From: Streptomyces sp. GESEQ-35
Lineage (GTDB): Bacteria; Actinomycetota; Actinomycetes; Streptomycetales; Streptomycetaceae
Assembly (NCBI RefSeq): GCF_017948485.1
Contig: NZ_JAFFSX010000019.1
Span: 62,001-126,000 of the forward strand
Direction: 5' to 3'
Length of the DNA stretch: 64,000 nucleotides
Under the pieces are notes generated by a model that saw nothing but the letters and a program-made list of their open reading frames with translations, was not told the DNA's origin and did not search any database. Below, piece by piece: positions 17,388-25,807 of the stretch; position 1 is the stretch's first letter, and each line of letters opens with the position of its first letter. Position numbers and translations under genes: made by a program.

Positions 17388-18278
17388 TCAACCCTTTACT
17401 CCGGTGAGGGTGACGCCCTCGACGAACGCCTTCTGGGCGAAGAAGAACACGAGGATCACGGGGGCCATGACCAGTACGGTCGCGGCCATGGTGAGGTTCC
17501 AGTCGGTGTGGTGCATGCCCTTGAAGGACTCCAGGCCGTAACTCAGTGTCCAGGCGCTCTGGTTCTCCGATGCGTAGATCTGCGGGCCGAAGTAGTCGTT
17601 CCAGGCGTAGAAGAACTGGAACAGGGCGACGGCGGCGATGCCCGGCTTCGCCATGGGGACGACGACTCTGAGGAGCGTGCGCAGATCGCCGCAGCCGTCG
17701 ACCTTCGCCGCGTCCACGTACTCGTTCGGGATCGTCATCAGGAACTGGCGCAGCAGGAAGATGGAGAACGCGTCCCCGAACGCCATCGGGATGATCAGCG
17801 GCCACAGAGTGCCCGACAGGTCGAGCTGCTTCGCCCAGAACAGATACATGGGGATGACGACCACCTGTGGCGGCAGCATCATCATCGAGATGACCAGCAT
17901 CAGGGACAGATTGCGGCCCCGGAAGCGGAACTTGGCGAGTGCGTACGCCACCGGCAGCGAGGACACGACGGTAAGGACTGTTCCCAGTCCCGCGTAGATC
18001 AGTGTGTTCTTCCACCAGGTCAGGAAGCCCGGTGTGTCGAAGACCTTCTGGTAGTTGCCCCACTCCCAGGTGTGCGGGATCAGATCCCGGCTGAGGGCCT
18101 GGGAGTCGCTCATCAGCGAGGTCAGGAACACGAACACGAAGGGCAGCGTGAAGAAGAGGGCCGCGGCCACGCCGAGGGAGTGGACCGCGATCCATTCGAG
18201 GGCGGCCCGTCGCCGGGCCGTGCGCTCGGCCGGGGTGGGCGCCGGCAACTCCACGGGCCTGTCCAGTACTTGGGTCAT
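17388..18278 (-). CDS. csnG: sugar ABC transporter permease, MalG/AraQ type
   Basis: A 296-residue inner-membrane permease with six predicted spans; the first is at about residues 34-52 (LGVAAALFFTLPFVFVFLT). The cytoplasmic EAA loop (EYVDAAKVDGCGDLRTLLRVVVP, outline) carries the conserved Ala/Gly pattern that contacts the ATPase. The start ATG lies three bases after the stop of the partner permease. No ATPase gene is in the operon, so the pair presumably uses a shared MsiK-type multitask ATPase, as known for Streptomyces sugar importers. Confidence 0.93.
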   Translation of the reverse strand: MTQVLDRPVELPAPTPAERTARRRAALEWIAVHSLGVAAALFFTLPFVFVFLTSLMSDSQALSRDLIPHTWEWGNYQKVFDTPGFLTWWKNTLIYAGLGTVLTVVSSLPVAYALAKFRFRGRNLSLMLVISMMMLPPQVVVIPMYLFWAKQLDLSGTLWPLIIPMAFGDAFSIFLLRQFLMTIPNEYVDAAKVDGCGDLRTLLRVVVPMAKPGIAAVALFQFFYAWNDYFGPQIYASENQSAWTLSYGLESFKGMHHTDWNLTMAATVLVMAPVILVFFFAQKAFVEGVTLTGVKG

Positions 18279-18281
18279 GGG

Positions 18282-19223
18282 TCAGTCACCTGCCTGGATG
18301 AGACCGCCCCGGCGCCGCATCAGGAACGCGGTGAACGCCATCGACAGGGCGAAGAGGACGAGGGCGACGACACACGCGGAGCCGTAGTCGAAGCGCTGGA
18401 AGCCGAGGTTGTAGACGAGCTGGGGGAGGGTCAGCGTGGACTTCTCCGGGTAGCCGGGCTCGAACTGCGTGCCCGCGCCCTGGATCACGCCCGAGGCGAC
18501 CTTCCCGGCGATCAGTGGCTGTGTGTAGTACTGCATGGTCTGGATCACGCCCGTGACGACCGCGAACATCACGATCGGCGAGATGTTCGGGAGCGTGACG
18601 TAGCGGAACCGCTGCCACGCCGAGGCCCCGTCCAGCTCGGCCGCCTCGTACTGCTCCTGGGGTACGTCGAGCAGCGCGGCCATGAAGATGACCATCAGGT
18701 CCCCGATGCCCCACAGGGCGAGCAGGGTGAGGGCCGGCTTGGACCAGGTGGGGTCGTTGAACCAGCCCGGCGCCGGGATGCCGACCTTCTCCAGGATCGA
18801 GTTGACCGGTCCCGTACCGGGGTTGAGGAGGAACGCGAAGGCCATGGTGGCCGCCACGGGCGGGGCCAGATAGGGCAGGTAGAACAGGGTGCGGAAGACA
18901 CCCGTGCCGGTCTTGATCTTTGTGATCAGAAGGCCGACGCCGAGTCCGAAGACGACCCTCAGGGTCACCATCACGACGACCAGCCACAGGGTGTTGCGCA
19001 GCGCCGGCCAGAAGTACGGGTAGTGCTCGAAGACGTACGTCCAGTTCTGCGTTCCGCTCCACGTCGGCGGCTTGAAACCGTCGTAGTGCATGAACGAGAA
19101 GTAGACCGTCGAGAGCAGCGGATAGGCGAAGAAGACCGTGAAACCGATCAGCCAGGGCGACATGAAGGCGGCGGTCCGAAGCGCTGACCGCCGGCGCTTC
19201 GATGCCAGAGTGACGCTGCTCAT
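18282..19223 (-). CDS. csnF: sugar ABC transporter permease, MalF/UgpA type
   Basis: A 313-residue six-span permease; the spans at about residues 20-38 (MSPWLIGFTVFFAYPLLS) and 80-100 are clear, and the EAA loop is visible as EQYEAAELDGASAWQRF. It pairs with the next permease to form the importer channel. The preceding gene ends with TGA overlapping ATG 19223 (TGATG); a GTG one codon upstream is an alternative start, but both imply coupled translation. Confidence 0.92.
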   Translation of the reverse strand: MSSVTLASKRRRSALRTAAFMSPWLIGFTVFFAYPLLSTVYFSFMHYDGFKPPTWSGTQNWTYVFEHYPYFWPALRNTLWLVVVMVTLRVVFGLGVGLLITKIKTGTGVFRTLFYLPYLAPPVAATMAFAFLLNPGTGPVNSILEKVGIPAPGWFNDPTWSKPALTLLALWGIGDLMVIFMAALLDVPQEQYEAAELDGASAWQRFRYVTLPNISPIVMFAVVTGVIQTMQYYTQPLIAGKVASGVIQGAGTQFEPGYPEKSTLTLPQLVYNLGFQRFDYGSACVVALVLFALSMAFTAFLMRRRGGLIQAGD

Positions 19224-20560
19224 CACTGTGCCTGCGCGATGTCCGTGTCGATCTGCTTGGCGGTGTCCTCAAGGCCCTTCTTCAGGTCCTTGGCCTTGCC
19301 GCTCTCGTACTCGTATCCGAACAGCTGGATGGTGTGGAGGTACACGCCGCCGTTGACCGACGCGGGAGCTGTCGTGGAGTTCGGGTTGGCCGCGATCTCC
19401 AGGAAGGTCTTGAAACGCGGGTCGTACTCCAGCTTCGGCGACTTCAGGGCGGCCAGCGTGGACGGCACGTTGTGGATGGCGTTGGAGAAGCCCACCACCG
19501 CGTCCGTGTCCGTGGTCATGTACTTCACCAGCTCCCAGGCAGCGTTCTGCTTCTTGCTGGTGGCGGCGATTCCGGCGATCGTGCCGGTGATGTAGCCCTT
19601 TCCGTACTGGTCGGCCTGGTCGTCGGGGACGGGCAGCGGGGCGACGCCGATCTCGAAGTCGGTCTTGGCGTCCAGGGCCATTCCGAGGCGCCATTCACCG
19701 TCGAGCTGCATGGCGACCTGACCGGTGTGGAAGGGGTGCTTGGGGCCCCATTCGTCGCCGAGGGTGGCCCGGTATTTCTCCAGCTTCTGGTAGCCGCCGA
19801 GTTCGTCGACGAGCTTCTTCTGGAGGGTGAAGCCTTTCTCGAACGCGGGGTCCTTGGCGACGTTGGACTTTCCGCTGGAGTCGAAGTACGTCGGGGAGAA
19901 CTGCGCGAAGATGTGCTCGGTAGTCGACTCCCAGCCGTGGTAGTTCGGCATGAAGCCGAGCTGCTTGTACGAGTCGCCCTGAGCGATCGTCAACTTCTTG
20001 GCGTCGGCCTCGAATTCGGACCAGGTCTTCGGCGGGCTCTTGATTCCGGCCTTCTCGAAGGCCGTCTTGTTGTAGTAGAGCCCGTACGCGTCGCCCAGCA
20101 GCGGCACACTGCACCGGTTGCCCTCGTACTGGGTGTACTCGTTCATCGCCTTCGGGAAGGTCTTCTCCGGGTCGATGTCCGACTTCTCGAAGAACGGGTT
20201 GAGGTCGACCAGGGCGCCGGACGAGCAGAACTTGCCCACGTTGTTCGTGGTGAAGGACGAGATCGCGTCCGGGGCCTTGTCGCCGCCGGCCCGCAGGCCC
20301 TGGTTCATCTTGTCGTCGGTCATGTTGCCGACGACGTTGACGTGGATGTTGGGGTGCGCCTTCTCGAAGCCGGCGATCAGCGACTTGACGGCCTTCACCT
20401 CGGCGGGCGCGCTCCAGGCGTGCCAGAAGTTGATGGTCGTCTCCTGGGAGGCGTCGTCTTCGGCGCCGGAGTCCGACTGGCCGGTACAGGCGGTGGTGAG
20501 GAGGGCGAGGGAGGCGGAGGCGGCGAGCGCGATCGCTGCCTTTCGGGATATTCCGGGCAT
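19223..20560 (-). CDS. csnE: extracellular sugar-binding lipoprotein
   Basis: A 445-residue solute-binding protein of the maltose-binding (type 1) family. A lipoprotein signal peptide with lipobox LTTAC (Cys ~25) anchors it outside the membrane. INFWHAWSAPAEVKAVK and the later FLEIA... segments match carbohydrate-binding SBPs. It would capture chitosan-derived oligosaccharides and hand them to the two downstream permeases. It is the second gene of the operon, 57 bases after the regulator. Confidence 0.93.
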   Translation of the reverse strand: MPGISRKAAIALAASASLALLTTACTGQSDSGAEDDASQETTINFWHAWSAPAEVKAVKSLIAGFEKAHPNIHVNVVGNMTDDKMNQGLRAGGDKAPDAISSFTTNNVGKFCSSGALVDLNPFFEKSDIDPEKTFPKAMNEYTQYEGNRCSVPLLGDAYGLYYNKTAFEKAGIKSPPKTWSEFEADAKKLTIAQGDSYKQLGFMPNYHGWESTTEHIFAQFSPTYFDSSGKSNVAKDPAFEKGFTLQKKLVDELGGYQKLEKYRATLGDEWGPKHPFHTGQVAMQLDGEWRLGMALDAKTDFEIGVAPLPVPDDQADQYGKGYITGTIAGIAATSKKQNAAWELVKYMTTDTDAVVGFSNAIHNVPSTLAALKSPKLEYDPRFKTFLEIAANPNSTTAPASVNGGVYLHTIQLFGYEYESGKAKDLKKGLEDTAKQIDTDIAQAQ

Positions 20561-20617
20561 GGCAAGTACTCCCTGGGACGGGACGGGGGCGGTGAGGGAA
20601 AGGGGTGCGTACGTTCC

Positions 20618-21829
20618 TCAGCGCGAGGTGTCGAAGACCTCGTCGCGGGTGGCTGCCAGCGCGCTCTCCAACGCGCCGCGCAGCACGGGGTGTTCATGGA
20701 CGTCGCCCACGACGAGCCGGGGCCGGGCCGCGGCCAGTTCCTCCAGCTCGGACTGGACGAGTGAGCGCAGCACCTCGCCGCCGGAGGCCAGCGAGGCGCC
20801 GCTGAGGACGACGAGTTCGGGGTCGAGGACGGAGACGAGGGAGGCGAGACCGGTGGCGAGGCGGGTCGCGTACGTCTGGAGGAGCAGCCGGTTCAGGACG
20901 GTGTCCTCTGCGGCGGCCCGTTCGACGAGGGTTGCGGCGACCTCGGCGTACGGTCCCGAAGGGATGTCCGCGATGCCGAGTTCGCGGGCGAGGTGGGGGA
21001 TGGCCTGTGAGCCGGCCAGCTCCTGGTAGCCGCCACTGTTGGCTTTGGTTACTTGCCGGACCAGTGGTGCGCCGGGAACAGGCAGGAAACCTACCTCTCC
21101 CGCGCCGCCGGTCCAGCCGCGGTGCAGCCGGCCGCCGAGGACGAGGGCGGCACCCAGGCCCCCTTCGTTCCACAGCAGCACGAAGTCCTCGTGTCCCCGG
21201 GCGGCCCCGAGTCGCTGCTCGGCGACGGCGACGAGATTGACGTCGTTCTCGTACTCGACCGGCATCGGCAGGACGGCGGCGAGTTCGTCGAGCAGCGCGG
21301 GGGAGTGCCAGCCCGGGAGGTGGGAGGCGTAGCGCAGTCGGCCGGTGCCCGGGTCGAAGGCGCCGGGGGTGCCGATGACGAGCCGGTGGAGGTCGGCACG
21401 GGCGACCCCGGCCGCCTTCACGGCGCCGTCGAGGGCGTCGGTGACCTGCTGGACGACGGGCCCGCTGGGGCGCCTGCCCGGCGTGGGCAGCTCGTACTCG
21501 CCGACCGTGCGGCCGGTGATGTCGGCGACGGCGGCGAGGATGCGTTCGGGGGTGACGTCGAGCCCGGCGGCGTACGCGGCGGTCGGGTTGACCGCGTACA
21601 GCTGGGCGTTCGGGCCCGGGCGTCCCTCGGTGGTGCCGGTCACGAGGACGAGCCCGGCGGACTCCAGACGGGCCAGGAGCTGGGAGGCGGTCGGCTTGGA
21701 GAGGCCGGTGAGCTTGCCGATCTTCGTGCGGGACAGGGGGCCGTGGGCCAGGAGGAGGTCCAGGGCGGCACGGTCGTTCATGGCGCGCAGGACGCTCGGG
21801 GTGCCCGGCGTGCCGGCGGTTCCTGCCAT
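20618..21829 (-). CDS. csnR: ROK-family transcriptional repressor, CsnR type
   Basis: A 403-residue NagC/Xyl-type regulator. The N terminus has a winged helix-turn-helix (LSRTKIGKLTGLSKPTASQLLARLES, about residues 32-57, outline), followed by a ROK sugar-binding domain with AGLDVTPERI, VIGTPGAFDPG, YENDVNLVA and WNEGGLGAALVLGG. From memory, S. coelicolor/lividans CsnR represses a csnR-K operon and the chitosanase gene through a palindrome like the one found 98 bases upstream here. It heads the transport operon, an autoregulated arrangement. The zinc-binding Cys cluster of classical ROK proteins is not seen, as is common in this subgroup. Confidence 0.9.
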   Translation of the reverse strand: MAGTAGTPGTPSVLRAMNDRAALDLLLAHGPLSRTKIGKLTGLSKPTASQLLARLESAGLVLVTGTTEGRPGPNAQLYAVNPTAAYAAGLDVTPERILAAVADITGRTVGEYELPTPGRRPSGPVVQQVTDALDGAVKAAGVARADLHRLVIGTPGAFDPGTGRLRYASHLPGWHSPALLDELAAVLPMPVEYENDVNLVAVAEQRLGAARGHEDFVLLWNEGGLGAALVLGGRLHRGWTGGAGEVGFLPVPGAPLVRQVTKANSGGYQELAGSQAIPHLARELGIADIPSGPYAEVAATLVERAAAEDTVLNRLLLQTYATRLATGLASLVSVLDPELVVLSGASLASGGEVLRSLVQSELEELAAARPRLVVGDVHEHPVLRGALESALAATRDEVFDTSR

Positions 21830-21926
21830 GTGAGTCCCACCTGCCTTTCTCAGCCGCCCAGCTTCTCAGTGACGGGGGAGGGAAGTCCATCGAGGGCTCC
21901 TGTCGGAGCACCATTCCAGCCACTGT

Positions 21927-21941
21927 TAGGAAAGTTTCCTA
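21927..21941. promoter_or_regulatory. palindromic operator upstream of csnR
   Basis: TAGGAAAGTTTCCTA is a perfect 7-bp inverted repeat with a single central base, about 98 bases before the csnR start. It resembles the GGAAAGTTTCC-type box I recall for CsnR. It probably mediates substrate-relieved autorepression of the operon. Confidence 0.75.
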
Positions 21942-21990
21942 TCGCGGTGTTCAGGAAGGTAAGCCCGTCGTGAAGGGGTCGTCAAGAGAG

Positions 21991-22030
21991 ACCGCCCCCG
22001 GGCAACGGACTCGTAACCGGAGGGGGCGGT
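21991..22030. other. hairpin in a divergent intergenic region
   Basis: ACCGCCCCC (21991-21999) pairs with GGGGGCGGT (22022-22030) around a 22-base loop. It lies between the divergent csnR and microprotein genes, where no annotated transcript ends, so a leader structure or the 3' end of an unannotated short transcript from the csnR operator region are both possible. Confidence 0.45.
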
Positions 22031-22066
22031 GAGGCCTGCGGCCGTACCGCTCCTGACAGGATGGCG

Positions 22067-22096
22067 TGATCACAACAGAACGTGACCACAACAGAA
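22067..22096 (+). repeat. 14-bp direct repeat before a microprotein gene
   Basis: TGATCACAACAGAA (22067) and TGACCACAACAGAA (22083) are spaced 16 bp apart and end just before the AAGGAGGGG ribosome-binding site of the 63-residue gene. This could be a regulator or ribosome-leader site. Confidence 0.6.
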
Positions 22097-22109
22097 GGAG
22101 GGGCGGCAC

Positions 22110-22301
22110 ATGACCGTACTCATCCTGTCCGTCGTCCTCGTGCTCGTCCTCGCAGGGTGCGCCTGCGTCGTCTGGGCCCAGCGGGGCGGCCCACGCTGGG
22201 TGCGCGGGGTGGCCGCCGTGACGGTGGGGGCGGGTCAGCTGGTGAGCCGGCTGGGGCGCAGCAACGGCCGGAGCAGGAACTCCAGTTCCGGCGACGACTA
22301 G
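22110..22301 (+). CDS. small single-span membrane protein
   Basis: A 63-residue protein with a clear N-terminal membrane segment (ILSVVLVLVLAGCACVVWA) and a basic, then Ser-rich, tail (RSRNSSSGDD). The ATG has a strong AAGGAGGGG ribosome-binding site, and codon bias is typical of the host. A Cys follows LAG in the hydrophobic segment, reminiscent of a lipobox (LAGC), so it could be either a lipoprotein or a bitopic membrane protein. I do not recognise the family. It is convergent with the MscS gene. Confidence 0.75.
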   Translation: MTVLILSVVLVLVLAGCACVVWAQRGGPRWVRGVAAVTVGAGQLVSRLGRSNGRSRNSSSGDD

Positions 22302-22350
22302 GGGCCTGTCCGGCGGATCAGGTCCTGGAGCGGCGCCCGGCAGACCAAGA

Positions 22351-22381
22351 GGCGGCAGCCGGAACGACTCCGGACGCCGCC
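22351..22381. terminator. hairpin terminator between convergent genes
   Basis: GGCGGC-AG-CCGGA pairs with TCCGG-AC-GCCGCC with a 2-base internal mismatch and a 5-base loop. It lies between the microprotein gene and the MscS gene stop. Confidence 0.6.
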
Positions 22382-22397
22382 TTCCTCGTAGGCCCGG

Positions 22398-23495
22398 CTA
22401 CTTCGTCGTACTCGTCGGCGCAATCGGTGAAGCCGCCGCCGCCTGCGGTGACGAGGTGTTCGAGTAGGCCGACGGGGCCGACATGCCTGCCGTCGGATCC
22501 GAGGCCGGCTCCTGCTCCACCTGGAGGGGGAGGCCGCCGACGATGCGGATGCCCTCGGCGTCGAAGGCGCGCTTGATGCGCCAGCGGAGTTCGCGTTCGA
22601 CGGTGAGGGACTTGCCGGGCATGGTCTTGGCGGAGACGCCGACGACCATCGAGTCCAGGAGGACGCTGTCCAGGCCCAGGACCTCGATCGGGCCCCAGAG
22701 CATCTCGTTCCAGGGGTCTTCCTTGCTCATCGTCTCGCCGACCTGGGACAGGACCGCCCTGACCCGGTCGAGGTCCTCGGAGGGGCGGACGGTGACGTCG
22801 ACGCCGGCCGTGCCCCAGCCCTGCGACAGGTTGCCGATGCGCTTGACCTCGCCGTTGCGGACGTACCAGATCTCGCCGTTGTCGCCGCGGAGCTTGGTGA
22901 CGCGCAGGCCAACCTCGATGACCTCGCCGGAGGCGACGCCCGCGTCGACGGTGTCGCCGACGCCGTACTGGTCCTCAAGGATCATGAAGACGCCGGAGAG
23001 GAAGTCCGTGACCAGGTTGCGGGCGCCGAAACCGATGGCCACGCCCGCGACACCGGCCGAGGCCAGCAGCGGGGCGAGGTTGATCTCGAAGGCGGAGAGG
23101 ACCATCAGGGCCGCGGTGCCCATGATCACGAAGCTGGCCACCGAGCGCAGCACCGAGCCGATCGCCTGCGAGCGCTGACGGCGGCGCTCCACATTGACCA
23201 GCAGACCGCCCAGCGACGTACCGTCCACCGCCTGGGCCGTGCGGTTCATGCGCTCTATCAGCTTGGTTATCGCGCGGCGTACCACCACTCTCAGTACCGC
23301 CGCGATCACCAGGATCAGCAGGACCCGGAGACCGATCGCGAGCCACGTGGACCAGTTCTGCTCGATCCAGCCGGCGGCGTTGGTCGCGCTCTCCTGGGCG
23401 TCCTGGAGCGAGGGGACCGACGGGGTCGTCCCCGAGGGGGACGGCGTCGGTGACGGCGACGAACCGGCGGCCGACAGGACGGCGGACAAGGACAC
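22398..23495 (-). CDS. mechanosensitive ion channel, MscS family
   Basis: A 365-residue membrane protein. Three predicted spans: residues ~48-66 (WLAIGLRVLLILVIAAVLRV), ~120-136 (FVIMGTAALMVLSAF) and the pore helix LLASAGVAGVAIGFGARNLV with the Gly/Ala pattern of MscS TM3. It is followed by the MscS signature FLSGVFMILEDQYGVGDTV and a cytoplasmic beta domain and C-terminal vestibule. MscS channels relieve osmotic pressure. The C-terminal ~50 residues are a Ser/Pro/Ala-rich extension. The GTG start has GGAGG eight bases upstream. Confidence 0.93.
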   Translation of the reverse strand: MSLSAVLSAAGSSPSPTPSPSGTTPSVPSLQDAQESATNAAGWIEQNWSTWLAIGLRVLLILVIAAVLRVVVRRAITKLIERMNRTAQAVDGTSLGGLLVNVERRRQRSQAIGSVLRSVASFVIMGTAALMVLSAFEINLAPLLASAGVAGVAIGFGARNLVTDFLSGVFMILEDQYGVGDTVDAGVASGEVIEVGLRVTKLRGDNGEIWYVRNGEVKRIGNLSQGWGTAGVDVTVRPSEDLDRVRAVLSQVGETMSKEDPWNEMLWGPIEVLGLDSVLLDSMVVGVSAKTMPGKSLTVERELRWRIKRAFDAEGIRIVGGLPLQVEQEPASDPTAGMSAPSAYSNTSSPQAAAASPIAPTSTTK

Positions 23496-23812
23496 GGCAG
23501 GTACCTCCAGGTGCAGGTTCCGCCCGCCGGCAGGCAGTAAAGATCACGGGAAGGTCACCGGACGGGCAGGCCAACCACACTATCGGGGCATCGTGTGTGG
23601 ATCGTTGTCATGTTCGAGGGAGAGAAGCCGCCGACCCGGGCATGAACAGGTGGGATGAACCCTCCGTGATCCGGGGGATGATTTCAGATGTGGTCGAAAA
23701 CACTCCCAGCCCGTTACCGGGACATGGTGGCGCTTCCACCAGGCATGAGGAGAGACTGACTACAGATCGTCCCGGCGCGAGCCACGCGCCGCCGACGCAC
23801 AAGGAGGCATCC
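23496..23812. other. 317-bp divergent intergenic region
   Basis: Separates MscS (leftward) from the HNH gene (rightward). I see a TGGTGG / CCACCA hairpin with 5-base loop at 23725-23741 and a good AAGGAGG site at 23801 before the HNH start. I could not assign a convincing -10/-35 pair, and no gene is evident. Confidence 0.5.
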
Positions 23813-24352
23813 GTGCCGCATGTCCTGGTCCTCAACGCGTCGTACGAGCCGCTCGGCGTCGTACCGCTCCGCCGCGCGCTCGTCCTCGTCCTCGAGAACA
23901 AGGCCCAATGCCTCGAGGAGTCCGGCGCCTTTATGCACAGCGCAACCGTCACAGTCCCCGCACCAAGCGTGGTCCGGCTCAAGCGATTCGTCCGGGTTCC
24001 CTATCGGGGACCCGTTCCTCTGACCCGGCGGGCGCTCTTCGCCCGCGACGGGGGCCGGTGCATGTACTGCGGTGGCGTCGCAACCAGCGTCGACCACGTC
24101 ATCCCGCGCAGCCGCGGGGGCAAGCACGTCTGGGACAACGTGGTGGCGTCCTGCCGTCGCTGCAACCACGTGAAGGCCGACCGGCATCTCTTCGAGATCG
24201 GCTGGCGCCTGCGCCACAAACCTGCTCCGCCCACCGGCCTGGCCTGGCGCATCATCGGGACCGGCCATAGGGATCCGCGCTGGCTGCCCTACTTGCAGCC
24301 ATTTGGCGCGGAGGACGCCATGGCCCGGATCGACGGCGCTATTTCCGCCTGA
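23813..24352 (+). CDS. HNH endonuclease family protein
   Basis: A 179-residue protein. The C-terminal half carries the HNH/zinc fold: CMYCG (first Cys pair), VDHVIPRSRGG (catalytic His), WDNVVASCRRCN (Asn and second Cys pair) and a closing KADRH. The N-terminal part LVLNASYEPLGVVPLRRALVL is typical of the widespread housekeeping actinobacterial HNH protein, which is not linked to restriction or phage. GTG 23813 is chosen for the AAGGAGG site ten bases upstream; the longer open frame before it has no coding character. The cellular role of these proteins is unclear. Confidence 0.9.
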   Translation: MPHVLVLNASYEPLGVVPLRRALVLVLENKAQCLEESGAFMHSATVTVPAPSVVRLKRFVRVPYRGPVPLTRRALFARDGGRCMYCGGVATSVDHVIPRSRGGKHVWDNVVASCRRCNHVKADRHLFEIGWRLRHKPAPPTGLAWRIIGTGHRDPRWLPYLQPFGAEDAMARIDGAISA

Positions 24353-24417
24353 CGATCCGGGCCTTCGCATTGCCCCGGCCGGGCGACGGTACGGCCGGGC
24401 AAACGGCACGCCTTCAG

Positions 24418-24452
24418 CCGGTCCCGGGGGTCCCCCGTTCCCCCGGGACCGG
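24418..24452. terminator. strong bidirectional terminator
   Basis: CCGGTCCCGGGGG (24418-24430) pairs perfectly with CCCCCGGGACCGG (24440-24452) over a 9-base loop, between the convergent HNH gene and the ABC permease gene. A second hairpin built on CGGCCG lies at 24371-24402. Confidence 0.85.
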
Positions 24453-24457
24453 ACGTG

Positions 24458-25807
24458 TTACGTGTACCGCAGCTCCCCGGGGTGTGCCGAGCGGCTCAGC
24501 AGGGGCAGCGAGGTGGCCGCCGCCAGCAGGCAGGTCGCGTACACCGCGAGTGGGACCAGGAGTGCGGCGAGCGAGGACGGGGCGAACGCCCCGCCGACGA
24601 GTCCTCCGTATCCGACGCCGATCGTCAGGCCGCCGAGCCCCGCCAGCAGCAGCGCCGGCGCGAGCGGCAGCGCCGTCTCCAGCAGCAGCGCCCGGCCGAG
24701 CACCGCCCGTGGCACCCCGGCGGCGGTCTGCGCGGCCAGGCCCCGGCGGCGGGTGGCCAGTGACTCGGCGGTGCCGACGGCCAGCGCGCACAGCGTGATC
24801 ACGAGGGCGACGAGGATCGCGGCGGCGGTGAGGTTCAGACCCGTCTCGTAGAAGGACATGCTCACGGCCCTGTGCTCCATGCTGTGCAGCTGGGCGAGCA
24901 GCCCCTGCCGTACGCCGACGAAGCCCGTCCCCACGACCGTCACCAGCAGCACGGCCGCATGCGTACGGGCCGCCGCCCACGGGTCGTCGCGCAGCCGCTC
25001 CGCCGCGATCAGCACGCCCGGGTTTCCCGTGCGGGCGGCTAGGTACCGGCCGGTCAGCCCGGCAGTGACCCCCGAGAGCCACACCGAGACCACACCCACC
25101 AGTACCACCGCGGCGCAGACCGTCAGCGGAACCATCGCGAACCCGATGAGGGGATTGTCCCGGTACGGCGTGAACGCCAGAAGCAGCACCAGGACGGCGA
25201 ACGCCGGCACCACCACCGCGAGCGCGAGCCCCGGCCGCCGTGTCGTCCGAACCCGACGCACCCAGCCCAGCGGCGAGGCGATCACCCGGCGCAGCGCCAG
25301 CGCGCTCACCAGCGCACCCAGCACCGGCACGGCGGCCCCGACCAGCACGAACCCGGCCCAGGCGAGGCCCGGCGGCGCTTCCCACTGGCCGAGCACGACC
25401 GGCACGGAGGCGAGTACGGCGGCCACCGACCCCACCAGACAGGCGAGCCCCGCCTCCAGCGCGGCGATCCGCCGCACCTGTCCCGGCGCGGCCCCCGCGA
25501 GCCGCAGCGCGGCCAGCCGCCGGTCGCGGTGCACGGCACCGATCCGGGTGCACTGCCCGAGGAACCCGAGCACGGGGATCAGCAGAAGCACCAGCGCGAG
25601 GACCACGCCCGTCCGCTCACCGGGATGGTTCAGCAGGCCGTTCGCGAAGGAGATCGAGTACTGCCCCTCGATCGACGCGATCGCGACGGCCACCAGCCCG
25701 AAACCGGTCGCGAGCCCCGCCCCCACCGCCGTCAGCGCCGCCCGCCACCACTCCCGCCGGTCCGACCCCCGGGTCAACATCCAGGCCAGCCGCAGATCGG
25801 CCCTCAC
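24458..25807 (-). CDS. ABC transporter permease, FtsX/MacB-like
   Basis: A 449-residue membrane protein with about ten hydrophobic segments in two FtsX-type blocks: ~residues 23-45, 66-86, 110-135, 150-172, 195-212 and 225-245 in the first half, then a loop and spans near 290-310, 335-355, 385-405 and 415-435. RDRRLAALRLAGAAPGQVRRI is the cytoplasmic coupling segment of such permeases. With the upstream ATPase it forms a bacitracin-/lipid-export or envelope-stress type transporter; the substrate is unknown. The GTG start overlaps the stop of a 35-codon mini-ORF (GTGA). Confidence 0.9.
   Translation of the reverse strand: MRADLRLAWMLTRGSDRREWWRAALTAVGAGLATGFGLVAVAIASIEGQYSISFANGLLNHPGERTGVVLALVLLLIPVLGFLGQCTRIGAVHRDRRLAALRLAGAAPGQVRRIAALEAGLACLVGSVAAVLASVPVVLGQWEAPPGLAWAGFVLVGAAVPVLGALVSALALRRVIASPLGWVRRVRTTRRPGLALAVVVPAFAVLVLLLAFTPYRDNPLIGFAMVPLTVCAAVVLVGVVSVWLSGVTAGLTGRYLAARTGNPGVLIAAERLRDDPWAAARTHAAVLLVTVVGTGFVGVRQGLLAQLHSMEHRAVSMSFYETGLNLTAAAILVALVITLCALAVGTAESLATRRRGLAAQTAAGVPRAVLGRALLLETALPLAPALLLAGLGGLTIGVGYGGLVGGAFAPSSLAALLVPLAVYATCLLAAATSLPLLSRSAHPGELRYT

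Noticed and set aside
23813..24352. HNH protein as part of a restriction or phage-defence system
   Set aside because: It is a short housekeeping-type HNH protein without methylase, helicase or defence neighbours.
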